From: Galbula dea
Lineage: Eukaryota > Chordata > Aves > Piciformes > Galbulidae
Reading direction: 5' to 3'
DNA length: 64,000 nt
NCBI GenBank assembly: GCA_013399015.1
Contig: VWZX01002268.1
Coordinates: 248,001-312,000, forward strand
The notes under the pieces are model-generated. The model was not told the origin of the DNA. It was given only the letters and a program-made list of their open reading frames with translations, and searched no databases. The position numbers and the translations under genes are program-made. Numbering within the stretch: position 1 is the first letter of the stretch; the number at the start of each line of letters is the position of its first letter. Below are positions 53,549-64,000 of the stretch, piece after piece.

Positions 53549-56500
53549 TCATAACTATCTACGTTTGATCATGTTGTGATAGTACAGTAATTGCATGAAT
53601 GGACATTGAGAAAGTTTCAGAAGCTAACAAAGATGGTCAGCAAGTTTAGAAGGATGAGACTGTGAGCAGAAGCATGGCTCTAAACAGCTATGTTGGTACA
53701 GATGCTCAGTTGCGCTGTTAAATTTTTAATATTTCAGCATTGTAAACAGGATTATTCACTCCACTAGACAGTAGGGAAATGTGTAGTTTAAGATGCAAGA
53801 CGTGACCTATTAATGAGCTTAAACTCAGAAATAACCCATGCAAAATCAAAAGCAATGCATTTGTGAAAGTGGGTTATTTCTCAGAAAAAGTATCTTTTGC
53901 AGGTATGAAAGAACTCTTATTCTGGCAAATTTGAAAATATTGTACAGTCTCATTCCCAAACTGTACAGTAACTGATTCATAGCCCAATACTGAAAAATAC
54001 ACTAAAATCTCACTGGTAAAAAAGAAGCATTATCTGAGACTTTATCTGCAGAGAGTTGTTATTTTCTCCTAGTGAAAAATAGAAACCCCACAAACTTAGT
54101 TGCCCTTAAAAGTATGTACAAGTGAAACACAGTGATAAAACTTAAGAAATAGTTGGAAATTTGGGGATAAATCCTGCAGTAGAATTTGATCTTAAGCATT
54201 AGATCTTTTCATGCTGTTGACTCTTGATTTGGACACACCCAAGCTTCTCTGAATAGTTACAAAACCAAACCACTTTTATTTCTTAATGTGCAGATACGAG
54301 GTGACATTACTTGCTCTTTTTTATTTTGTTATTTATGTAACTGAAAAAACCCCACAATAATAACCTTAGAAAGGGCAAATAAACAAGTTTTTATGAATAA
54401 CATTTTTCCATCTGTTTAAAGTAATTAAAGCAGGTGATATTTGACCCCCTAACTTCAAGATTCTATTTTCTCTAGCGAAGTACAGTAGCAATTTCCTTAA
54501 AGCCAATTTGTCATACAGCTGTAGAGAATTGGAAGCTTCAAAGTGCATTTCAAACTGCAGCATGTATCCCGATTTTCTTTTGGCAATCTAGTAGTTAATT
54601 GCAAACCAAAGTACCTGAGGTTTTACTAACCTGCAAATAATGAAGCTGTTTAACAAAGAAAATAATTTATTCTCTTTTTCTCCTGATCTTTACTTTCAAG
54701 AATGTAGTTATTTGGTTTGGAACTCTGCATGTTGCGTTACTTTTTATTTACTTTGCATTCAAACAAGAAACTAAACTAATGAAAATTCTGTATGGAAGAG
54801 ACTCCAAACTAGCAGTTAATGCAGTTTTTGACAATAGTAAGACACAATGATAACCAGGCCAAAAAGGTCTTAACATAAGTGAGTTTAAAAGATTAATATT
54901 CAGAAAGGATAATATATCTAAATAATTCCTGCATGGTGCTGAAATTGGAATTTAAAGTTTCAGACACAGAATAGTCACTCAGATTTCTTTGAAATCATTG
55001 ATTTTGTGTTCCATGGAAATTAAGATCCCCCTCCACGAATATTAGGCACGACCAGGAAGAGTACTGCAAGTAAGACAAAGTGTAACTTATCACCTATAGA
55101 AAACCCTGATGTACCCGTATCTTGAGCTCTGCCTGGAGTCATAATCTCCACATCTCAAAAAAGGCAGAGTGATAGTAAAGAAAATAGAGGCATGGGCAAA
55201 TAGCTGACCTTGAAACTGAAGGATCTGCTTTATAAGTAGAAATTAAATGTCCAAGATTCTTTCTGGAGAAAGTGGCAGTTTGCAAAGATATCAGAGAATT
55301 CTATTCTTCTCATTTTCCTCAGTATACTTTCATCGATCTTTGTCAGTCCTTGCTGTGGAAGCCTTGGAGAAACAGATTTCATCTTTACAGCAAACCACAG
55401 AGGCCAAAAATGCCAGAGGAAGTTCTATTTCAATGAAGGGCTACTGTGATGTGTGACAGATGTTCTGCAGGGACAGATATGTGCCCTGACTGGCGCACAG
55501 AGATTGTGTGCAGATGGAGTATCTGAATTATCCATCCTGAGCAGACTCTGAAGAGCAAAAGCAGCGTAGTTTTTCAGATGGTTATAGCCTGGACAAACTG
55601 GGGAAGATTTTCATTGGAAGTAATGAAAAAGTACTGAAAAACAGGTCTACCAGAGAAACTTCAAGAATGTACTCTGACACTCTGAAGTTGACAGATAATG
55701 GTGTTTCTAAATTACAGAATTTCTAAATTACAGTCCAGATAAGTACCTTTTTCTCACTGTTATTATTATTCCACTTCATTTTCTGATAAGTTTTCTAAAC
55801 AGATTATCTTCTATTTCCTTCTCTTCTCAGTGCAGGTGATTTTAGTACAGGTAGTCAGTATTAGTGCAGTGAAATGTTAATATCTGTATTTGTTGTTGGT
55901 TAAGATTTTTTTGCCATGCAAGTCAAAAGCACATTTCTTCTATGATAATTCCTCATTGCTAAATTGAAAATGGTAAATTTGATCTGTTTACTCCTACCTT
56001 ACCAGAAAGGTGGCTCAAAAAGATTAAAAAAATGAAGGCTAACTTTTAAGTATCACTGACTGCTTTTACTGTTCCACAAAAGATGCTAAATCTTTTTTTC
56101 AGATAATTTCTTTGTCACTGTTAACTCCATAAATGGGTGTCTGGAAGGAAATAGAGCATTGCTACAGTTTAGCATTTCCAAAATAAAAGTTGTTTTTTCT
56201 TTCTTTCAAGAATTTATGTATTTAACTCCATTGTGAAAGATTAGACAGATAAAGAAGCTTCCAGCATAATCACAATACAGGTAATTATGGGTCTGTCAGC
56301 ATTTTCATTATGAATTCCATTTAGCATTAAGGGCTTAGCATTTTTCCATCATTTCAGAAAATGTCAAACTGAAAGCTGGTATGCAGATTAGCAGCCTGGA
56401 TGCAAATTTGTTTACACAAAATATTTAAATATGCTCAGCTGGTTTTGATTTAGAGATCAGCCAGAAACTTTAAACTCTTAGGGTTTCTCACGTGTTTCTG

Positions 56501-57326
56501 CCAAATTCTAGACCAAATCACAGTTAAAATGTGATTGGTTAATACACTGTGGATTCTTTGTTTTGTAGCATTTTGAAATTATTTACTTTAGGCTTTGAAA
56601 TGGATTTTAGAATTTCTGCTCGTGCATTATATGAACAGTCTTGGAGATCTGTCACATCCTAAATAAACTGTTCTGTATTGAAAGGAAGCATTCTGTTTGC
56701 TAACAGTCATCAGCTTTGTCCTGCTAAAAGTAAGGGACAAATATTTTTTCCATTTCAGCAGGGACAAGCTCTAAAATAATCTACTGGTAAATATTTCAAT
56801 AAGGCTATAACTGAATGGATGTTCACTCATGTTCAAAAATACACTTCTCATCTGAGAAGTAAGAAGCTTTGATGGAATGACAGCCACTGAGCAACATGCA
56901 ATAAAAACACTGTTAGAAACGTTAACTGAGCCATCAATAGAAATTTGATAGAAAAATAATATTAATTAGAAAGAAATAAGAGGCACTGATGGTAAAAGAT
57001 GGATATTCAAGTAACTAATTAGCATATTTAAAGGCCTGTTAAGAGATGGGCAAACAGGAAAAATCAATGATACACCTTCTCAAAATATAGCCACCCAAGT
57101 GTGCCCAACGAAGAACAGGAACCTGGCCCCAAGAAGTCTGTGAATTAAAAGTCACAGAAAGTGTGGTGTAAATAAACTTTGCGTAAATGAAGCATGGAGG
57201 AAGGAGATGATGAGAAAAAAAAAATATTAACTAAATACATTCAACTTAGTTTGTCCAGGGGATGTTCACATATAGAACTCTGTGTGCTGGCTTAAAAATG
57301 CAAAAAAAAAATTAGAATTTACAAGA

Positions 57327-57795
57327 GTGAAGGATCTGAGGGTTCTGGTTGACAGCAAGTTGAATATGAGTCAACAGTGTGCCCTGGCAGCAAAAAAATG
57401 CCAAATATGTCCTGGGGTGCATCAAGCACTACATTGGTAGCCAGCTAAGGGAAGATCCTATCCCACTCTACTCTGTGCTGATGCAAACTAACCCCCAATA
57501 CAGTGTGCAGTTTTGGGTTCTACAACATAAAAACATAATAAAGCAACAATAGAGTATCCAAAAGAGGGCCACAAAGAAGGCCACAGAGGGTCTAGAAGAG
57601 AAGCCATACAAGGAAGAGCTGAAGTCGCTTGGTTTGTTCAGGCTGGAGAGGAGGAGGCTGAGGAGAGACCTCACTGCAGTCTACAGCTTCCTCATGAGGT
57701 GAAGTAGAGGGACAGAAGCTGATCTCTCCTCTCTTGTGACCAGCAATGAGACCCAAGTGAATGGCATAAAGCTGTGCCAGGAGAGGTTTAAGTTC
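57327..57795 (+). mobile_element. CR1 LINE reverse-transcriptase C-terminal fragment
   Basis: The plus strand has GVLVDSKLN-like, CVQFWV-like and LFRLERRRLRRD-type blocks, for example GGCTGGAGAGGAGGAGGCTG and GAGACCTCACTGCAGTCTAC. It stops before the 3' UTR, which is unusual for CR1, so the 3' end has been deleted. The minus-strand frames here are shadows. Confidence 0.88.
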
Positions 57796-58006
57796 ACTAT
57801 AAGACATTCGTGTTAACTCAGCAGCCAATGGATTTCAAAGAACTGACCATTACAAGAGTCCCCAAAAGGAGCAATTTGGAACAGTAGCTTTCACTGGTCA
57901 GACACATAAGAAACTCTTCTGATTTCATAGAAATGCACAAAGTAAATATTGCAACAAGCGAAGAGCAGAATCCCTAAAAATCTAGCCCTGTTTTACCATA
58001 CGTGAA

Positions 58007-58030
58007 TTTTGTTTTGTTTTGTTTTGTTTT
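58007..58030. repeat. (TTTTG)n microsatellite
   Basis: About four and a half TTTTG units. Confidence 0.9.
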
Positions 58031-59139
58031 AAATTAATCTATGCTGTTCTGTAGAATCTAGAATCCTGACTATTCTGTTCTGTTCACCCCAGAATGACAA
58101 CATCAGTAAAGGATACAGTAGTAGTATTAGATCTGTAAAATTTATCTTACTATGTCATCTGGATCATTTAATTTTCTACTCTGGATCTTGAAAAACAGAA
58201 AAGATACATCTTGGATTTCTAAAATACACTAAATATCCAAGTTTGAGCCATCTGATTCCACAACTTTTATTTGTATGCAAGTAAAGTTTTTATCTTTAAT
58301 CATGTATTTTGAAATTTCTTTGTTTGAGGTGAAGGGGTTTTATTTTGGTTACCAAAAAATTGTCATGTAGTCAGACTGAAGGCTAAGACAAATATATCTG
58401 AAACTCCATTGTTCCAATCTTGCCTTCTTGCAGATGATTTAAAATCCAAAAAAGGTCCCCAAAAAGTTAGTAAATCTAATTTATGACTATAAGTCTGGGA
58501 GGATATCTAATTTCTTAACAGCTTACGCTTACATGGTTAATATTTTGGGCCACAAAAAGACTGTACAAGTAACACAGAAACTGAAGAGAACTTTCTATAT
58601 TTTACTGCAGGCTTTGTGTTTTTGAGACTTCTCCAGCAGTACTTGTGAGTGGGAAGAGAGTTTGGGAAGGGAGCCCAGAAGTGCAGGGGAGACTGAATAA
58701 ATTGGGAAAGATTACAGGAGCCAGATGATGAGCTAGAATTTGAATATAGTAAAAATATATAGATAGAGCTTAAGAGAGTGGGGGTTTTTATGGGTAGCTT
58801 GATTTAAAATTAGTTGAAATTATTGTAGAAACTGATACAAATTTAGATGATCTGCAACTGTAGTACTAGATAGATTTAAGAATTTTGAAAGCATACCCTT
58901 AGGAAAGTTATGGTGGCAGGAATGCAGGAGTCACCAAGGATGTTGGACCCCATTAAACTTTGATTCAGTTGCATATTGCTGTTTCAGATAAATAGCTTTG
59001 AGAAGTGCAAGTTTGTCACTGCTGCTAATAGTCGCCACTGGAGATAAAGGGTACTGAACTAGGTGAGCTTGTTCCTAAAAAACAAACAAAAAATGTTGTT
59101 ATTTGTTTGTTTGTGTTTGGAAAAGGAGGGATATAAAAG

Positions 59140-59900
59140 CACATCCACGGAATTCTTTGCGTCTCGTGGACTGGTGACTGCAAGTCGAGATGTTGATAAC
59201 GGAGTTGAAGATACAACCTGTCCCTCTCCAGCCTATGTGGCTGCCTGGAGTTGCCACGTCGCTCCCGCCAGGGACGGGCTCAGTGCACTCAGGGAGTGAG
59301 GGACTATTTCTATACTTTAAACACACACACAACCCACCACAATGCTGCCTCAGACTTGCAAACAAAAGACTTGCAGGAGTCATGGAGAAAAGAAAGCGAA
59401 GTCAAACGACGTAAGAGAGTATTAAGGACGCCCTGAAGGTGCCGCCGCCTTGGGCGGCTGCGGAGTACGGTACCGGGAGAGGGCGGAGCCTGCCGCGGGT
59501 TGCCGCCGCTCTGTGCCGGCTCCGCCTTGCGACTGCTGCCTCTTTCAATTAAAAATCGGAGACTGCAGGCAACGTTCCCGCGTGCCCTTTGAGGGTCCTT
59601 AAAAGCCATGGGGCAGGGGAAGGAGAAGTGATGCCTGCTGATGTTGCTGAGAGGGATTGTGTGCTGCTTCATCTCTACCCTGCGGAAGACAAGGCGGCAT
59701 AACGAAGCCTTGTTTTAGCCCTGAACTGAAGGAGAAGGGCGAGGGTGAGAGAGGCTAACTTTGTCTGCAACCCTGCAGAACTCTGTAGCTTGAAAAAATC
59801 GCTTAGACGCTGTGCGCAGTCCACTATGCTGAAGCCCTGTGTGAAGTGCGGGAGCTCCTGGGAAAGAGGTACCGCAGAGGAGCTGAGGGTGTGAGTAGGA
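59140..59900. promoter_or_regulatory. CpG-rich region with GC boxes (candidate promoter)
   Basis: CpG is nearly absent across most of the window but frequent here, densest at 59420-59560 (GCCGCCGCC, GCCGCGGG). Sp1-type boxes lie at 59452-59457 and 59481-59489. This is what a CpG-island promoter looks like. The likely client is CSMD3, transcribed leftwards, or an antisense or divergent RNA. No coding exon in it could be tied to CSMD3. Confidence 0.55.
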
Positions 59901-59961
59901 GTTGAAAAGCAAGGATCAGGTTGTCCCTTCTCTAGTCAGTGTCTTCCCGCACTCTTGCATG

Positions 59962-60030
59962 CATAAACACACACGCACAAACCTACACACACACAGAGAC
60001 ACACAAACACACGCATGCACAAACACAAAG
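59962..60030. repeat. CA-rich imperfect microsatellite
   Basis: Interrupted CACA and ACACAC runs with CG and AG interruptions. The Cys/Val-rich frames on the other strand come from it. Confidence 0.85.
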
Positions 60031-60713
60031 ACGCAGCAGAGGCAGCGGCCATCTGGAAATGAGGGAACCTACTGTTACTCGTCCAACCGTTTCCTCTTCG
60101 GAGACAGAGCTGCGCCCACCCTAACCCCCACTGAGGAAAGCCATTCGCCACTAACCTCATAAGTCAAGTGTCTGGGAAGGAAGCAGTGGGGAGGGACTGG
60201 CGGAGCCCGAAGGAAGCGGGAATGGGGGAGAAGGGAGGCTGCAGAGGTGTCCGGAAGAGGCAAAGCACGCTTTTATCCCTGCTAAATATTCCCATATTTT
60301 CGGTACCTATCAATGGAAATGGGAATCCTTTCCATTTTCTCATCACCTCTTCTGCCAATGAGCCATTTAAAATCTCAGTGCTTTATCTCCCTTTTATTTT
60401 GAAAGCTGCACTTGTTCTGCTTGTCATAACTGCAACAGGGGAACAGAGGAACAACACCAGGCAGACAAAAGAGCAGACCTTGGTGCTCTCTGCTCACTGT
60501 CTTGGAGCGACAGCTAAACAGGAGAGATGGAAGAGTCCTCTGGTCCCTTGTCATTTTGCCTGATTTCCTCTTTGGTTTGCTTCCATAAACGGAGCACAAA
60601 CATTTTCTTTTTTTTTTTTCTTTATTTTGTTTTTTAGTGGAAGGACTTGCCAAACTGAAGGAGTGCAGGTATCAGTGATTTCTGTCCTAAATCCCAGGAG
60701 CTCAGTGATGCTA

Positions 60714-60835
60714 TTTATTTTTTTTTCTCTTTTCTCCTTTTTCCTTTCCTTTCCTTCCTTTTCTCTGTCTTCCTTCTCTCTCTCCTTTTTTTTTTTTCTT
60801 TCTCTCAGTCTTTCATCTCCTCTCCTACTCTTTCT
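60714..60835. repeat. Long polypyrimidine tract
   Basis: About 120 bases of the plus strand are almost only C and T. The Ser/Phe-rich frame across it is not a gene. Confidence 0.9.
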
Positions 60836-62220
60836 ATAAACGAGTTAGACAATGGAGGTTTCTACTTCCTGTTCCTCCCAGCTTGGTTTACTGCTCCTGT
60901 GTATAAATGGTGCTCCTCATTTCTCCCCTGGAGGGGGTGAGAGAGAAGGGCAAAGAGCTTTCCTAGGTATCTTGGAAATCTAAAGGGAAAAGCACAGAAT
61001 CCATCATCCCCTGCAGCTGGCCAGGAATCACCCTGTTTGGCATTTTCTATGGGCTAAATTAGCTTTTTGTTGTTTGTCTGTTTGAATGCGTTCTGTGCCT
61101 TCTCTCAATTTTCAAGGATGCCACATCTTTGCTTTTTTACTCAGTCTATCCAAGGAAGATGTTGTTGGAGATGATACATGGCATAATGGGATATTTTGTA
61201 TATAGTTAAAAGATTTCCATTGAATGTTACAAATTCCTCTTCAGCTCTATTACCGCTTCCCCAGCAGTTCTGAAAATTTCCTTCCTCTCATTTTCTCCTT
61301 TCTTCTTCCTTTTCTAATCCCTCCTAAAGTGTTGTTGCAAGGTTCTGAAGACGCACAATTTCACAGATAAATGTGAAAAACTTTTTTGTTTGTAAGGGTA
61401 TGTACAAGGAATGCCCAATTATTCAGATATTAACATAGCTCCATAAGCACTCTGGGATAGTTTGACACCTCTAACAGTGGGGTAGATATGGATTGAGACT
61501 GGAGAAATTGTGACAGGACAGAAGTAGGAAGGGCCTGAGAGGCAGATACTGAGCAAAGCTGTGGTAGTGGTCTGGATGATAGGAACCTCTTTGGGTGTTA
61601 TGATGTGTTGCTGGCCTATTCAGTAGAGGTGATTAAGCAAGGAAGGAAGGCTAGGGGCTAGTGTTTGCAGAGTTGTGGTGTAGCGAAAAGGCCCTGTCAG
61701 GCACTGGTAGAGGATTTGGGAGTCACCTTGCTCCCATCATCTGAAATGTTTTAAATAGGTAGGTAATCATCCATTGTTTGTCTCTGTCAAGGTTTCTAGG
61801 AGCAGAAACATGTGCTGACACAATGGGAATGTAAATCACGGTAAAATATATTCATTCATGGGAACAGGGAGAGAACTAAATATAAATGCCCAGAGTAGAT
61901 GCAGTGCTGCAGTGAGTCTAAGCTTCCTCTATGGAGCTTGACTGCCTGAGGCCCACTACCAGGATGTAAAATCTGACCTACTGGATTTGCAGTTGCTGGG
62001 AGGAACCCCCAGCCCAAGGAAACTCTGTGGAAATTGCCAAGATCAGCACCTGGGAAGCTTAGACCCTGACAATAGAGAGGAAACGGCTTCACAGCATCTC
62101 TCTGGGACTGTACGTGGACAGGAAGAGAAAGAGATAGTTTCTCAAAGCTTCTTTTCTCCTCTTTTTCCTGGGGGCTGTTTTAGCTGCTTCATCCCAGCTT
62201 TTGCCCTCAGTACCTAGTGT

Positions 62221-62500
62221 TTCCTCCGCCCCACTCCCAAGGGCAAGCGAAGCGCGGCTTCTCAACAGGTGCTGAGGAAACTTGCCCTTTTCCAGCGGCC
62301 ATGGTGACGCGGGGAGAACCGCCTGAGTCTCTAATTTTGTAGGATACTGCCGCCCCGCGACTCCTTCTCACAAAGCAGCTGCTTCGGCAGCAGCTCCGGA
62401 GCCACCCCTTATCCCTAGCACCTCCGTACAGCACCCGCTGCGCGCCGCGGAGCGGGCAGCGAGCCCATGACTTGCAAATGATCGCACCCGGCACAGAGAA
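62221..62500. promoter_or_regulatory. Second CpG-rich core (candidate promoter or enhancer)
   Basis: About 280 bp with dense CpG (GCGCGCCGCGGAGCGGGC near 62440) and inverted GC boxes (CCGCCCC at about 62226 and 62350). CpG stays moderately frequent to about 63700. Minus-strand open frames here (for example 62207-62494) have no recognised domain and are favoured by GC content. Confidence 0.5.
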
Positions 62501-63373
62501 TGCGTTAATGGCAGGGGGCTGGACCTAGGGAAAGAAATGCCCCCAAAGATCTGGGCTGGTCTTGATTGCAGACCTTCTCCAAAGACGAGCAAAGCTCGGG
62601 AAGCAGCTCACTTCAATAGACGTGAAAAGAGAGAAGCTATCTTTAATTAAAACGTGCATTAACATCACAGACAAGCCCCTTCCTCTCGGATCCCCCATGT
62701 CAGGATATCAGCATAACGTGGGATGAGGTAAAAGCCCTCGACACCCCCCACCTCCACCCCCGCGAAAGAGGAATTATCTTTTTCACGCGATGCAAATGCG
62801 GGGACAAGCAGCTGCAAAGCTCTACAATAAAGTGTTTCATCCAAGGCAGACCCAGCTTGGGAAGGCACGCCTTTGAATACTGCTTGCCCTCCCCCTCCAC
62901 ACACACACCTTCCCACCCGTGCGGACAGTCTCTGTAGGCGATAACCAAGTCTAAAAACTCGAAGAGGATCGATAATGTCTACTAAATATTCTGGGAGTGT
63001 TTGAGTGTGGTGGGAAGGAGGAGTGAGGATGAGGAGAGGGATAAAAGGGTGATTAATCAGATATTAATCACTGGCCACAAACAAGGGGAGATTATTTCGG
63101 GTAGGAAGCCGGCTGTGGGGAGTTGCAGAATAGATCCTTTTACTGAAGGCACGCGTGATGAGATCGGCACCGTTTAGCGATGCCTGTGCAATTTTTATGG
63201 TGCACATTATTCAGGCCACATATTTCTTCTTTTTCCAGTGTGTAGAATCTCTTACCCTTAATTGTCTCAAGCACAGACTTAGCGGAGATATTTATGCCGC
63301 TAACCAGAGGTTTCCTTTTTGCTCTCCTTTTATGAACGTAGGAGCAGGATGAAAGCAGAACAGCCTCTGCTCA

Positions 63374-63470
63374 GAAAAAAACCCAAACAAACAAACAAAC
63401 ACCTCCCCCCCGAAAAAAAAACCCAAACCGCCAAACAAACAAAACCAAAAATACAACAACCCCAAACCTC
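63374..63470. repeat. A/C-rich simple repeat
   Basis: CAAA and CCCAAA units with two poly(A) runs and a CCCCCCC run. Confidence 0.88.
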
Positions 63471-64000
63471 CACATATATCAGGGGAAACGGATCAAAGGA
63501 AGGAAAGGCTGTCGATCTTCTTTGCACCCAGCTGCACACCGTGCCTTCAAGGCTGAATTACAGCGTACCTTTCCGACAGCCAGGGAGCCCTGCATGCATA
63601 CAAACAGCTGAGCATGAAGCGCATTTCGGGCTGTGAGACGGCTACGCACACGCTGGGCTTCTCTGTAACTTTCCCCACGCAATGGGTTAAACTAATAAGT
63701 GCATCGATACAGACATTCCCGCAAAGAGCCAGTTGCTCGACCAAAACCCAGAAATGTAGGTAATCCCCCCCAGCACTACGCTCATCATCACCTTAAAAAA
63801 GTCACCCTGTGGGATTTCCTTGAGTATACACTAGTTAGAGGCTATATGAACCAACTCACGTCTCCGTTTGAGCATACTGCAAGAATATTTATTGAGCCCC
63901 AGCTCAGTTACTGCATTGAACGCCAAGCCTGGCAAGCAAATACATTTCCTATTTCTGAAGACAGCTCTGAATCAACTCCTTTTTTCCCTCCCTGCTTTAA

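Larger units (their letters stand above)
14770..64000 (-). other. CSMD3: CSMD3 intron 1 and/or upstream region
   Basis: This is the sequence upstream of the first-CUB exon on the minus strand. The known CSMD3 N-terminus (a basic, Cys-containing segment followed by a hydrophobic signal-like stretch) was not found in any minus-strand frame that I could check by eye. Either intron 1 is longer than 49 kb and the first exon lies beyond 64000, or the exon is in the window and I missed it. Stretches 15926-20696, 22001-27516, 28500-33208, 36526-43010, 44328-49666, 49715-57326 and 57796-59139 hold nothing that I recognise beyond simple repeats. Confidence 0.6.

Noticed and set aside
55247..55456. Plus-strand 69-codon frame with a helical-looking C-terminal part (EALEKQISSLQQ)
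   Set aside because: I could not connect it to any gene family and saw no splice or retroposition signs around it.
59826..59890. Plus-strand short frame containing CVKCGSSWER, slightly like the Cys-containing CSMD3 N-terminus
   Set aside because: It is on the wrong strand, and the resemblance is limited to a few residues.
62207..62592. Minus-strand frames in the CpG-rich core considered as CSMD3 exon 1
   Set aside because: Their sequence does not resemble the conserved CSMD3 N-terminus, and GC-rich DNA has few stop codons by chance.
1..64000. CRISPR arrays, operons, tRNA genes
   Set aside because: The window is vertebrate DNA, no regularly spaced repeats occur and no tRNA box pair was seen.

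Overview
This window reads as the nuclear genome of a bird. It is AT-rich, mostly non-coding DNA carrying many CR1 LINE fragments (elements ending in a short ATTCTGTG-type tandem tail) and two LTRs of types common in bird genomes. I cannot name the species.

The only protein-coding sequence I can defend is two exons on the minus strand, at 14547-14769 and 1474-1586. They join in phase and encode most of the first CUB domain of CSMD3 (CUB and Sushi multiple domains 3), a very large neuronal transmembrane protein. The gene therefore runs from right to left. Intron 2 is 12,960 bp, position 1 lies inside intron 3, and everything above 14769 is intron 1 and/or upstream sequence. I did not find the exon for the CSMD3 N-terminus and signal peptide. 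CpG-rich patches at about 59.1-59.9 kb and 62.2-62.5 kb are candidate promoter or enhancer DNA.

The rest is mobile-element debris. About a dozen CR1 pieces lie in both orientations. One keeps an uninterrupted 145-codon reverse-transcriptase C-terminal frame (about 9.9-10.4 kb), and one pair sits tail to tail (20.7-22.0 kb). One ERV LTR lies directly after a CR1 reverse-transcriptase fragment (12.3-12.7 kb), and an ERVL-like LTR lies at 15.4-15.9 kb.

Two insertions stand out. At 8.9-9.7 kb, broken by a 316-base run of N, is a non-CR1 LINE of RTE type with a YADD motif, a C-terminal Cys/His motif, an ATG-repeat tail and many CpGs. At 44141-44327 is a chimera of a 5S rRNA head, with its internal Pol III promoter boxes kept, joined to a CR1 3' tail. 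This is the architecture of a 5S-derived SINE mobilised by CR1, and it is the best candidate for something undescribed.
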